Below are positions 24,642 to 32,264 of a DNA stretch of 32,500 nucleotides, piece after piece. The notes below the pieces were generated by a model. The model saw nothing but the letters and a program-made list of their open reading frames with translations. It was not told the origin of the DNA and made no database searches. Position 1 is the first letter of the stretch; each line of letters opens with the position of its first letter. Both the position numbers and the translations under genes were made by a program. This stretch comes from Paucisalibacillus algeriensis. Its GTDB lineage: Bacteria; Bacillota; Bacilli; Bacillales; Amphibacillaceae. The stretch covers positions 1 through 32,500 of the forward strand of contig NZ_CBYO010000018.1 in NCBI RefSeq assembly GCF_000577245.1, given 5' to 3'.

Positions 24642-25142
24642 TCACCCCTGATGTTCGTTAGAATGATTTGAGTTACAATGATCAGAGTTACAGTTACTAT
24701 ATCCATGCTCACTACACTTACATTGTCCTGGAACACAGTTGCAAGGAACTTCCTCGACAGCATCCTTTTTCTTCGTTTCAAGTATTTTTTCTAAAATATC
24801 AATATCTTTAAAACTCAATGTTGCATTTGAAAGTAAGTATGCAATTGTATTACCAACCTCCCTGCTGCATATGTTGTTGTAAAAATCATTAAGCGAACTT
24901 TTTATAATATCCCCTTCACTTACTTTTGAAGAGTATAAATATTTTTTTCCTTCTGTTTCAGTTTCAAGCATACCCTTATTTACGAGTCTACCAATAAAGG
25001 TTTTTGTAGTTGCTGGTTTCCAATCTTTTTTTTGCTGCAAAACTTCAATAATTTCTTTACTTGTGACTTTATTTTGTGCCCAAACAACACGCATAACTTC
25101 CCATTCTGAATCCGTAATTTTATGTTCTATTTCAGCAACCAT
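24642..25142 (-). CDS. copY: CopY copper-responsive repressor (BlaI/MecI family)
   Basis: The protein has 166 residues from ATG 25142, which has GAGGTGG eight bases upstream. Earlier in-frame ATGs at 25148 (too close to the ribosome site) and 25178 (inside a cop box) are rejected. Residues 1-75 are the BlaI winged helix (EIEHKITDSEWEVMRVVW, TTKTFIGRLVNKGMLETE). Near the C-terminus CNCVPGQCKC is an exact CxCxxxxCxC, the CopY motif where Zn keeps the repressor on DNA and Cu(I) releases it. Unusually, a further 23-residue tail rich in Cys, His and Asn follows (CNSDHCNSNHSNEHQG); E. hirae CopY is about 145 residues. It regulates its own operon. Confidence 0.94.
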   Translation of the reverse strand: MVAEIEHKITDSEWEVMRVVWAQNKVTSKEIIEVLQQKKDWKPATTKTFIGRLVNKGMLETETEGKKYLYSSKVSEGDIIKSSLNDFYNNICSREVGNTIAYLLSNATLSFKDIDILEKILETKKKDAVEEVPCNCVPGQCKCSEHGYSNCNSDHCNSNHSNEHQG

Positions 25143-25163
25143 GGCCATACCCACCTCATTGTT

Positions 25164-25220
25164 TACATTTGTAATCATTTAATATGGTTTAAGTTTACAT
25201 TTGTAATCGACTTTTGTCAA
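25164..25220 (-). promoter_or_regulatory. copY promoter with two cop boxes
   Basis: TACATTTGTA occurs at 25164-25173 and 25196-25205, both exact matches to the CopY operator TACAnnTGTA, 32 bases apart. On the minus strand TTGACA (25220-25215), a 17-base spacer and TAAACT (25197-25192) form the promoter. One box covers the -10 region and the other the start of the transcript, an ideal layout for repression. The wider context TTTACATTTGTAATC is identical at both sites. Confidence 0.92.
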
Positions 25221-25500
25221 GTGTATTCTTTTCATCAATATCATTTGTAATTAGAAAACTCGGAATAAAGGGAAGGGTAGAATTAGATATAAGACAAATA
25301 TATACATTGAACAGGAAACAAGTAGTTCGTTTCGATTTTTTTTGTAGAAAGGTTTGTAGGAAGCAATTAGTAAGGTTGATTGGTGATGGAATCCTTTAAA
25401 ATGGTAGTGGGGGCTGATAAAGGAAAAGATCTTGAAGGTAGTATTAATCATTGGAAATCCGTTTTTTTACAATAACAGTATGGAACAGGAGCACGTCAAG

Positions 25501-25536
25501 TAAAGTCGAAGAGAAAGATTACGCTCTTCGACTTTA
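25501..25536. repeat. Perfect 13-bp inverted repeat in a gene-free gap
   Basis: TAAAGTCGAAGAG (25501-25513) pairs with CTCTTCGACTTTA (25524-25536) around 10 bases. No T-run follows on either side. The gap 25223-25682 otherwise shows no gene with a ribosome site; short frames there look like decayed coding DNA that I could not identify. Confidence 0.6.
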
Positions 25537-25682
25537 CACCATGGGAGAAAGTTAAAAATTTGTTTAACGTAGCCTGGCTTTTAGATAAGAAAAGGGGCAG
25601 TCTAGACTCTTTTAAAATTACAGGCAACTATATTTCTTGGTAATTGAATTCACAAGTGTTTTCCAATCCTCTTATTTTGTCT

Positions 25683-26033
25683 CTAGTTTAAAAAATCTTT
25701 TTTATATCGAACGGCTAGATAGATTCCTGAAGCGATAAATGCAAGAGAATACTTATATAAGAAGAAAATTTCCCACATATATGTTTTCGGGAAAATCACA
25801 TCGCACAAAACTATTCCACATAACATTATGAGTGTACTTCTTAAAGATATTTGTATTGTTCTTTCGTCAGCCTTACCCATTTTTTTTCGAAATACGAATA
25901 TCAGAATCCCTCCGAGTAAAAGCAATACAAGACCGATACCAAGAAGCATATTCCAATTACCAGGTGATTCTTCCGCCCAGGTTTTTAAGGGATAAAAGGT
26001 CTTGTTTGATATTTCTGTTATATCAAATTTCAT
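25683..26033 (-). CDS. Small four-helix membrane protein paired with an XRE regulator (DUF2178-like)
   Basis: The protein has 116 residues from ATG 26033, preceded by AAGGAAGCGATCAAA. The open frame extends further upstream only through the regulator gene. Helices are seen at NMLLGIGLVLLLLGGILIFVF, then after the conserved-looking GKADERTIQISLRSTL, LIMLCGIVLCDVIF, and YSLAFIASGIYLAV. The DERT...I motif between TM helices is typical of DUF2178/DUF3796-like proteins that are regularly coupled to small XRE repressors. Function is unknown. It overlaps the regulator gene by 11 bases, so translation is coupled. Confidence 0.75.
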   Translation of the reverse strand: MKFDITEISNKTFYPLKTWAEESPGNWNMLLGIGLVLLLLGGILIFVFRKKMGKADERTIQISLRSTLIMLCGIVLCDVIFPKTYMWEIFFLYKYSLAFIASGIYLAVRYKKDFLN

Positions 26034-26262
26034 TTTGATCGCTTCCTTCCACATAAGTAAAAATATCGTTAACATCAACTTTGAAGAAATTTGCAATACG
26101 AAAAGCTAATAGTAACGTAGGAACATAATTTCCTTTTTCCATTACGAAAATTGTTTGTTTCGAAACACCCACTTTCTCAGCTAGCTCTAGCTGAGACATT
26201 CTGGCAAGCACACGATATTCATAGACTTTATTTGATATCGAATCACCAAAATCTCCCTTCAT
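26023..26262 (-). CDS. Small XRE-family transcriptional regulator
   Basis: The protein has about 79 residues. GAGGTGATGATGATG lies upstream; a GTG (26271) and three ATGs in a row are possible starts, and the third ATG (26262) has the best spacing. The helix-turn-helix is YRVLARMSQLELAEKVGVSK and QTIFVMEKGNYVPTLLLAFR, close to YozG/YgzD-type mini-regulators. It probably represses its own two-gene operon with the membrane protein. The upstream AT-rich DNA to 26430 may hold its operator. Confidence 0.85.
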   Translation of the reverse strand: MKGDFGDSISNKVYEYRVLARMSQLELAEKVGVSKQTIFVMEKGNYVPTLLLAFRIANFFKVDVNDIFTYVEGSDQNEI

Positions 26263-26427
26263 CATCATCACCTCTTAAGACCATTATAAAGTAACTCTTT
26301 ATAAAAGTAAAGTAAACTTATACAAAATTATAATATGATTATATAAAAGTTTGAAATTGATTTTATTTTTTTCGGGTATTCGAATTGTATTGGTGAATAT
26401 CCAATTTGATTAATCTGCAATAACACA

Positions 26428-26467
26428 ACACTAATTCGGATTAGTGTGGATTAGTGTGGATTAGTGT
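26428..26467. repeat. Palindrome plus three 10-bp direct repeats
   Basis: ACACTAAT-TCGG-ATTAGTGT is a perfect 8-bp-arm palindrome. GGATTAGTGT is then repeated three times in tandem (26438, 26448, 26458). The site lies in the 600-base gap between divergent genes (26272-26871), so it may be an operator for one of the two XRE proteins. Confidence 0.7.
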
Positions 26468-26540
26468 GATTTTGTATATAGTTACGATTTTTTTTAAAAA
26501 GAGACGTGATTAACTTCTGTGGAACCATATATAGTACATC

Positions 26541-26568
26541 TAATCGCATAGCAAATTCTATGCGATTA
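26541..26568. repeat. Perfect 11-bp hairpin
   Basis: TAATCGCATAG and CTATGCGATTA flank a 6-base loop, followed by TTTGTTG on the plus strand. It could end a short plus-strand transcript or act as an operator. No gene is recognised on its left on the plus strand. Confidence 0.5.
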
Positions 26569-26871
26569 TTTGTTGATATTGAAATACTATGAAGAAATAA
26601 AAGAAATGTATTTTACACCCTCATACATGAATGGGAATCTGAAAACTTACTGAACTACTAATGAATTTTCCTCTGTGAGTTCAAGATATTATCAAGATTG
26701 GTAAATTTTATGCAAAATACATGTTATAACACGATTGCAACCGTAAGTTGACAAAGCGCAACTCCCACTTGGTAGAACTTAGAGTGATGTTTCTCTAAGA
26801 TATAGTAAGTGACAGGAAAGGAGGAGCAAATATTGAATTAAAATGCAAAGAATTAAGGGAGGAAAGGAATA

Positions 26872-27069
26872 ATGAAACAAGTACCGATTATCGGAGTTAT
26901 ATTTACTGTGGGAGTATTAGTTCTTTTAAAGGTTTTTCAGGATGAAATTCCGAGAATTGATGAGCCAATAACAAATACACTCGTCTTTTTAGGATTCGTC
27001 ATTTTTGGTGTTCTATATGGCATATCGAAAATGAAAAAAATAATAAGCAGAAGTAAAGATTGGAGATAA
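26872..27069 (+). CDS. Small two-helix membrane protein, first gene of the ABC operon
   Basis: The protein has 65 residues with AGGGAGGAAAGGAATA before the ATG. Two hydrophobic segments (VPIIGVIFTVGVLVLLKVF and TLVFLGFVIFGVLYGI) are joined by an acidic loop, with a basic tail (KMKKIISRSKDWR). I do not recognise a family. The stop lies 5 bases before the ABC ATPase ATG, so it belongs to that operon and may be an accessory membrane subunit. Just upstream, 26834-26870 reads in frame as an XRE N-terminus (ELKCKELREERN) with no start codon, perhaps a truncated regulator. Confidence 0.7.
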   Translation: MKQVPIIGVIFTVGVLVLLKVFQDEIPRIDEPITNTLVFLGFVIFGVLYGISKMKKIISRSKDWR

Positions 27070-27074
27070 GTGAG

Positions 27075-27947
27075 ATGGAGAATATTTTAGAAGTTGAAAA
27101 TCTGAATAAAATTTATTCAGATTCTCACTTTGAGCTGAAAGACATTACTTTTTCAATACCATACGGTTCGATTGTGGGTATTATTGGTGAGAATGGTGCT
27201 GGAAAAACGTCAACAATGGCTGCAATTTTAGGTACATCTAAAAAGGATAGTGGCACCATAAAGATTTTTAATCAGGAGATGGATTATTTAAATAATAAGT
27301 TAAAAGAACGAATTGGTGTCGTTTTTGAACAGATGAATTTCTCTAACAATGTAAATGTGGTTCAACTTTCAAATGTATTAAGCCATATTTATCAAAAATG
27401 GGATAAGGAAAAGTACTTTCATTATATTGATACTTTCTCTCTACCCAAAAAGGAAAAGGTCGGGAATTTTTCACGTGGAATGTCGATGAAATTATCAATC
27501 GCAGTTGCTCTCTCACACAATACAAAATTACTAATTTTAGATGAAGCAACCGCTGGTTTAGATCCAAAAGCTAGAAATGAAATGTTAGATGTATTTTTAG
27601 ATTTTGTAAAAGATAAAAATCAATCGATTTTACTATCTTCGCACATAACAAGTGATATTGAAAAAATCGCAGACGAACTAATTTTTATTAAAAAAGGAGA
27701 AATCGTTTTGCAGACAAGTAAAAATGAATTATTGGATAATTTTGCTATTGTCCAGTGCAAGCCAACTGAATGGAAGCAAATAGACTCCAATGTTACGGTG
27801 TCATATAGAAATAAAGAGCATATGCTGGAAGTGCTTGTTTCAGATAAACATTCCTTACCCGCTTCATTTCAAATAAAAGAATACTCATTAGATGAGATCA
27901 CGTTACTTTTAATGGAAGGGGACCATCATGAAGGGACTAATTCTTAA
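27075..27947 (+). CDS. ABC transporter ATPase (YtrB/YxlF-like)
   Basis: The protein has 290 residues from ATG 27075, nine bases after GGAG; an in-frame TTG at 27060 overlaps the previous gene. Walker A is GENGAGKTS, the Q-loop region VVFEQMNFS, the signature is degenerate (NFSRGMSMKLSIAVAL), Walker B is LLILDEATAGLDP, and the H-loop is LSSHIT. The SRGM signature is common in ABC-2 exporters of the YtrB/BcrA group. About 75 residues follow the ATPase core and form a C-terminal domain. It overlaps the permease gene by 20 bases. The substrate is unknown; related systems export peptides or act on the cell envelope. Confidence 0.9.
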   Translation: MENILEVENLNKIYSDSHFELKDITFSIPYGSIVGIIGENGAGKTSTMAAILGTSKKDSGTIKIFNQEMDYLNNKLKERIGVVFEQMNFSNNVNVVQLSNVLSHIYQKWDKEKYFHYIDTFSLPKKEKVGNFSRGMSMKLSIAVALSHNTKLLILDEATAGLDPKARNEMLDVFLDFVKDKNQSILLSSHITSDIEKIADELIFIKKGEIVLQTSKNELLDNFAIVQCKPTEWKQIDSNVTVSYRNKEHMLEVLVSDKHSLPASFQIKEYSLDEITLLLMEGDHHEGTNS

Positions 27948-28566
27948 CAACCTATATTCAGTGGAAAAAAGCGTAAAATTCTCCTCCTTGTTAACAGCTG
28001 TTGTAGTAGTTTTGTTACTTCTAATGAATCATTCGGCTGCATTGAAACTAGCTGGTTTTTTACCATTTGTACTTATACCTGTTCATGCGTTTGATATATT
28101 GAAATATGATGCTATCTCTGGATGGAATAAATATGAGATAATACTACCTGTAACAAGGAAACGAATCATAGAAAGTAAATATCTGACCTTCATATTACTG
28201 TTTATTTTCAGTTTTTTATTAGTTTTTTGTATTGCCTATGTTATTCATTTATTTTTGTTACCAACCATGCATTCCGTATTTTTCAATTATTTGCTACGTG
28301 CCATGGGATTAATCATATGTATAGCGGCTTTAGTCTATCCCTTGACTTTCAGGCTGGGAACAGAACAATCGGATTCGATTATGATGGGAAGTTTAGGCAT
28401 CACTTTAGGCATTTATTTTGTAACGGTCTTTATGCTTGAAGTGTTTATTGGAGAGGTTGAAGATTTTGATGAAAAGTTCTCTATCATTTTTTTCATTGCA
28501 TCGGTTTTATTTTTATTAATTTCTTATGTGATTTCTGTATATATATACAAAAACAAGGAGTTCTAA
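27928..28566 (+). CDS. ABC-2 type permease
   Basis: The protein has 212 residues with GGAAGGGGACCATC before the ATG. Six transmembrane helices are visible: FSSLLTAVVVVLLLLM, AGFLPFVLIPVHAF, FILLFIFSFLLVFCIAYVI, LLRAMGLIICIAALVYPL, GSLGITLGIYFVTVFMLEVF and IIFFIASVLFLLISYVI. The segment DAISGWNKYEIILPVTRKRI is the conserved coupling region of the ABC2_membrane_5 family, found beside YtrB-like ATPases. It makes the membrane channel for the preceding ATPase. The substrate is unknown. Confidence 0.88.
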   Translation: MKGLILNNLYSVEKSVKFSSLLTAVVVVLLLLMNHSAALKLAGFLPFVLIPVHAFDILKYDAISGWNKYEIILPVTRKRIIESKYLTFILLFIFSFLLVFCIAYVIHLFLLPTMHSVFFNYLLRAMGLIICIAALVYPLTFRLGTEQSDSIMMGSLGITLGIYFVTVFMLEVFIGEVEDFDEKFSIIFFIASVLFLLISYVISVYIYKNKEF

Positions 28567-28597
28567 AGTCTTAATAAATGAAGGGAGTTAAAAGTAA

Positions 28598-29386
28598 GTG
28601 ACCTTTGGTGAGAAACTCTATAAATTACGAAAAGAAAAAGGGATTTCCCAAGAGGCTTTGGCGGAAAAGTTAAACACATCAAGACAAGCCATAAGTAAAT
28701 GGGAGAATGGTCAAGGATACCCTGAAACGGAAAAACTTCTGATGATTGGAAATGTATTCGGGGTCTCTATGGACTATTTGTTAAAGAATTCTACCGAACA
28801 TAATATTGATAAGGAGGCAGGGTATTATGTTAGCAAAGAAATGGCAGAGGGGTATTTGTTGTCTGTACATAAGATTTCTAAATATACTGCATTAGGTTTC
28901 TTCCTGATTGCTTTATCAACTATCCCATATTTTATTTTCAAACAAGATCCAGCGATATATATGATTCCAACTATTATTATCGCTACAATTGGAATAGGAA
29001 TGTTCGTTTCAGTATCATTTTTGGAAGAAAATCAGTATAAAATATTAAAAAAGGAGTCCTTAATCCTTGATGAAAAATACCTTAACGTATTAATTTCAAG
29101 ATACGAAAACATGAAAAAGAAATATGGCGTTATTAATTTAATAGGTGTGGGATTGTTTGTTGCCGGACTCTTAGCCTTTGGGATAGAAAAAAGGTTTATA
29201 AACTCTGAGTTTTTAGTGCCATATTACCCAATCTGTATAGGGATGATTGCAGTAGGGTTGTATATTAACATACGAACTTCAACGATACTTGAAGCGTATA
29301 AACTATTGGCAATAAATAAAGAGTATACGAATAGTTTTGGTTTTAAACTCCGACGGAAAATAAGAAAGAAAGTAGATGACTTTTAA
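28598..29386 (+). CDS. XRE regulator with membrane-bound C-terminal part
   Basis: The protein has 262 residues from GTG 28598, ten bases after GGGAG. Residues 1-65 are a classic XRE helix-turn-helix (GEKLYKLRKEKGISQEALA, EKLNTSRQAISKWENGQGYP). Four transmembrane segments follow in two pairs (about 98-145 and 180-225; ALGFFLIALSTIPYFIF, TIIIATIGIGMFVSV, GVINLIGVGLFVAGLLAF, YYPICIGMIAVGLYI). Such one-component membrane regulators are thought to sense envelope state or the partner transporter directly. It ends the four-gene operon, 31 bases after the permease, and probably controls it. Confidence 0.85.
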   Translation: MTFGEKLYKLRKEKGISQEALAEKLNTSRQAISKWENGQGYPETEKLLMIGNVFGVSMDYLLKNSTEHNIDKEAGYYVSKEMAEGYLLSVHKISKYTALGFFLIALSTIPYFIFKQDPAIYMIPTIIIATIGIGMFVSVSFLEENQYKILKKESLILDEKYLNVLISRYENMKKKYGVINLIGVGLFVAGLLAFGIEKRFINSEFLVPYYPICIGMIAVGLYINIRTSTILEAYKLLAINKEYTNSFGFKLRRKIRKKVDDF

Positions 29387-29454
29387 TAATAGAACTTTAA
29401 TAATTAATTTTCATCATTTGAAGTTTGCTTTATACTCAAATGAGTATTATTATA

Positions 29455-30002
29455 TCATCTATTAGTATCAGAACGATTGACATCCATATCTGGTAAATAT
29501 TCAGTAAATGTTTCATTTACTCCCTACATTTATATCGTTGGGATTGACATAAATACCAACACGTTTTGCATGTATTGGCAGGTCGAATAATAGTTGATGT
29601 TTCTTACCATGTTTGTATAAGTTTGCAAGGGTACCACATTTTTGACAGTTAGAGGGACGAAAAGACTTTACGAAACATTTTCAATGACTGCGTTGATGAG
29701 CTTGAAGCTCAAACTGATTTTAGAACTCCTAAATGGCTTGGTATTGAACCATAGAACGTAGACAACTTATGAGGTATCGTTATGTACTTCTTACAAGGAG
29801 TAAAGACTTAACAGACTTCGTGGACCAGATTAAATACAAGTATGGACAAAACATTTTCCATTGCTTGTATAGGCTTACGAACTCAACGATCATTTCTTTG
29901 ACTTCAATGAAGCCATTAGAGCAAATGATGTTGTTTACTCCAGACTATCGTAAAGTTAAAAAGTGTGGTGCAGATTTTTCCACACTGACGAAAGCTATGT
30001 AA
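29455..30002. mobile_element. Scrambled ISL3-family transposase relic
   Basis: Minus strand 29638-29455 reads LYKHGKKHQLLFDLPIHAKR-VGIYVN and, after a frameshift near 29514, ETFTEYLPDMDVNRS. This is the zinc-ribbon N-terminal part of an ISL3 transposase. The plus strand from 29659 reads KTLRNIFNDCVDELEAQTDF-RTPKWLGIEP, then RRQLMRYRYVLLTRSKDLTD, then in another frame AYELNDHFFDFNEA. These are later parts of the same protein. The two halves face opposite ways, meeting at about 29640, with stops, frameshifts and a missing middle. The element is dead. No terminal inverted repeats were found. Confidence 0.65.
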
Positions 30003-30172
30003 GAGGGTACTTTTTAACCCTCTTTCCACTCTATTTTCCGATTACCCTTTTATTCTATTAGGTTTGACTTCCGGGGCGCGTCTGGAGAGTTAGTGGTACT
30101 AAAATGAAAGGATTTCGACTTTAAAAACAACTCAATAAAGAACCTTTTCATCTATTTTCCTACATAATAAAT

Positions 30173-30212
30173 AACACCCACAAACATTGATATATCAACA
30201 TTCATGAGTGTT
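30173..30212 (-). terminator. Hairpin terminator after tRNA-Leu
   Basis: AACACCCACAAACATTGATA and TATCAACATTCATGAGTGTT pair with four mismatches and no loop beyond the central TATA. It lies 24 bases after the 3' end of the tRNA on the minus strand and is followed by ATTTATT. The arms share CAACATTCRTGAGTG with the terminator at 1420-1459. Nothing coding was found in 30003-30172 or 30320-30424. Confidence 0.65.
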
Positions 30213-30235
30213 TTATCGTTTCTTATCTTTTTAGA

Positions 30236-30319
30236 TACCGGTGGTCGGGGTCGAACCGACACTCCCCAGGGGGAACGGGATTTTGAGTCCCGCGCGTCTG
30301 CCAATTCCGCCACACCGGC
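30236..30319 (-). tRNA. tRNA-Leu (CAA)
   Basis: Minus strand. The acceptor stem GCCGGTG/CACCGGT has discriminator A, followed by TGGCGGAATTGGCAGACGCG, anticodon stem-loop CGGGA-CTCAAAA-TCCCG with anticodon CAA, a long variable arm TTCCCCCTGGGGAGT and T-arm GTCGG-TTCGACC-CCGAC. The long variable arm confirms class II leucine. CCA is not encoded. Confidence 0.97.
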
Positions 30320-30424
30320 ATATTATCAATTGACGAAGTCTTTGACTGACAAGTAATAATATAGCACGGTTTTGGCAGTAAAGTCAATGGAAAAGTTTTT
30401 CTGTAAACTTAATTGAAGTAATCG

Positions 30425-30904
30425 CTAAACAGTTGGGCTATCATTCTTCTTCCAATTAATAACGAATTTGCGTATGACTTTTCCAATAAAAACCCCTATG
30501 ATAAGGAATATTATAGGTAACCAAATTACACCAAAATAAACTCCATTAATATTAAATATCGGAGAATACACAACCCCAACAGTACCTAGAAAAGCAGCAA
30601 ATACAAATGGAAGAAAAGCATATGGTTCTTGACCTCCACCTGCATCACGATAAGCATCCCACATTGCAAATAAGTAAAGACAAGGATAAAACATTAACCA
30701 TTGAAAATCGGCATAAGCAATGGCTTCCTGTATGTTGCCATAAAAACTTGGTAATATCGCATAATTCAATCCTGACTTTACATTAACAATGAATTCTAAC
30801 AATATTAAAACCGTTCCCTTAATAATCTTCCCATTTAAATATTGCCCAAATCCGGGTAAGGCAATGCTCCAAAATAATACCTCAGTTTTTCTATTTTGTG
30901 TCAT
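30425..30904 (-). CDS. Conserved small membrane protein
   Basis: The protein has 159 residues. Four or five hydrophobic segments are visible, starting with LFWSIALPGFGQYLNGKIIK (the PGFGQ.LNGK pattern also seen at the start of TM2/DUF5683-like proteins). QWLMFYPCLYLFAMWDAYRD follows, then two C-terminal helices and a basic end. I recall similar proteins in Bacillaceae without a function. The ribosome site is weak (GTGAG), and the start lies only 8 bases after the DUF3231 gene stop, so coupled translation from that gene is likely. Confidence 0.75.
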   Translation of the reverse strand: MTQNRKTEVLFWSIALPGFGQYLNGKIIKGTVLILLEFIVNVKSGLNYAILPSFYGNIQEAIAYADFQWLMFYPCLYLFAMWDAYRDAGGGQEPYAFLPFVFAAFLGTVGVVYSPIFNINGVYFGVIWLPIIFLIIGVFIGKVIRKFVINWKKNDSPTV

Positions 30905-30912
30905 CGCTCACA

Positions 30913-31920
30913 CTACCCATCTACTAACTCATCTCGGTTTGGTGCCATCGGAGGTTCCTCCAACCATCCATTATCAATCATAATGTTAGCCCCATCCTCA
31001 GCGTACTTCATAATTTCAGCTATCAATCGAGTATAGTGTACAGAAATGTCACGTCTCATACTTCCTGCCAATGCCAATCCATAATATCCTATACTAGTAG
31101 CAATTAGAGAAGTCGTTTCGAACATAATCAATCTTTCAGAGAATACAAAAGAAGTTTTATCCGTTACTTCTGAGTCCGAACTCATTGGTGCTGGTAGGTT
31201 TTCTTCATTCAATAAAGAACTGAATACCTCTATATGTTTAGATGCAATTTCTTTACCTCTTATGACAAATCTTTTTACTTCCTTCGATTGAGCAACTTGT
31301 GCAAATCCAATCAGTGTTGATGCACCCAACGCATTTCGTTGTATATTGGAATATAAGGTTGTAATTTCCATCCCAGTCAATGGTCTTCTCTCACCAAACC
31401 ACCCAGTTAAAAAACCTTGTTTCTTAACATATTTAGGTTTTGCTGGAGGTTGTATATATGGCCCCCTAATATATATACCTTTTTCTAACATTAGATTCTT
31501 TGCCATTCTATGTAATTCATTTGTCTTGGTAAAACATGTTGCAAAATGCTCATATATATCTTCTCTTGCACTAATTCCTATAGCTGCACTATAAGTGTTC
31601 ATCCCTACACTAGCCATATCTCTTACATTATTAAGCATATAGCTATCGGAAAAGAGTTTGGGAGCATGAATATCAACGTCTTCTTTTTCAGTGAAACCAA
31701 TTGGTACTGGATAATTCTCCTTTCTAAAGAGAACCGATAGCTTTTCTACTTGATATTCCGATAAATCTAATCCATGTTGTACAACTTCTTTAATACTTTG
31801 ATCTTCTACACAATTCAAGAAATATTTAAAGACACAAACTGATAAACTGTTTGTCATATATGCATTCCAAATATGTGATATCTCTACTGCAGTTAATTGT
31901 GGGTTATGCTCTTTCGCCAT
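30913..31920 (-). CDS. DUF3231 family protein
   Basis: The protein has 335 residues with GGAGGTAAATATAAA before ATG 31920. It consists of two repeats of one four-helix, ferritin-like-looking domain: the first begins LTAVEISHIWNAYMTNSLSV, the second LTGMEITTLYSNIQRNALGA. Each contains a similar middle (YQVEKLSVLFRKENYPVPIG; HIEVFSSLLNEENLPAPMSS) and an aromatic/small-residue helix (GLALAGSMRRDISVHY). This internal duplication is the DUF3231 hallmark. The family is frequent in spore-forming Bacillota, of unknown function. It forms an operon with the downstream membrane protein and is placed between tRNA genes. Confidence 0.88.
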   Translation of the reverse strand: MAKEHNPQLTAVEISHIWNAYMTNSLSVCVFKYFLNCVEDQSIKEVVQHGLDLSEYQVEKLSVLFRKENYPVPIGFTEKEDVDIHAPKLFSDSYMLNNVRDMASVGMNTYSAAIGISAREDIYEHFATCFTKTNELHRMAKNLMLEKGIYIRGPYIQPPAKPKYVKKQGFLTGWFGERRPLTGMEITTLYSNIQRNALGASTLIGFAQVAQSKEVKRFVIRGKEIASKHIEVFSSLLNEENLPAPMSSDSEVTDKTSFVFSERLIMFETTSLIATSIGYYGLALAGSMRRDISVHYTRLIAEIMKYAEDGANIMIDNGWLEEPPMAPNRDELVDG

Positions 31921-32028
31921 TTTATATTTACCTCCGAATACTAATAACTAATTCTAATCTTTAGTATTCCCTAGATGTAAATATTATACAGTCTCTTGTA
32001 ACCTTATCGTAATCACCATGTAAAATAA

Positions 32029-32080
32029 AAACTCTTTTGTTTTAATTGCTATTATCATAGCAATTAAAACAAAAGAGTTT
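32029..32080 (-). terminator. Terminator of the tRNA cluster
   Basis: A perfect 24-bp stem (32029-32052 with 32057-32080) and 4-base loop, 24 bases past tRNA-Cys. On the minus strand it is followed by TTATTTTA after the A/T-rich base of the stem. It separates the tRNA run from the DUF3231 operon promoter region. Confidence 0.85.
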
Positions 32081-32104
32081 AGGACTTTATTATAAAATTT
32101 AAAT

Positions 32105-32178
<74 letters not shown>

Positions 32179-32186
32179 GTATATAT

Positions 32187-32261
32187 TGGAGCGGAAGACG
32201 GGATTCGAACCCGCGACCCCCACCTTGGCAAGGTGGTGTTCTACCACTGAACTACTTCCGC
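32187..32261 (-). tRNA. tRNA-Gly (GCC)
   Basis: Minus strand. Acceptor stem GCGGAAG/CTTCCGC, D-arm AGTTCAGTGGTAGAAC, anticodon stem-loop CACCT-TGCCAAG-GTG with anticodon GCC, T-arm GCGGG-TTCGAAT-CCCGT, discriminator T, and CCA encoded. Confidence 0.97.
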
Positions 32262-32264
32262 GGT

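Noticed and set aside
24506-24781. 91-codon minus-strand frame across the copY-glutaredoxin junction
   Set aside because: Out-of-frame shadow of the copY tail and glutaredoxin start; no ribosome site.
26438-26467. Short CRISPR-like array
   Set aside because: The 10-bp units are contiguous with no spacers; this is a direct repeat, not CRISPR. No array was seen elsewhere.
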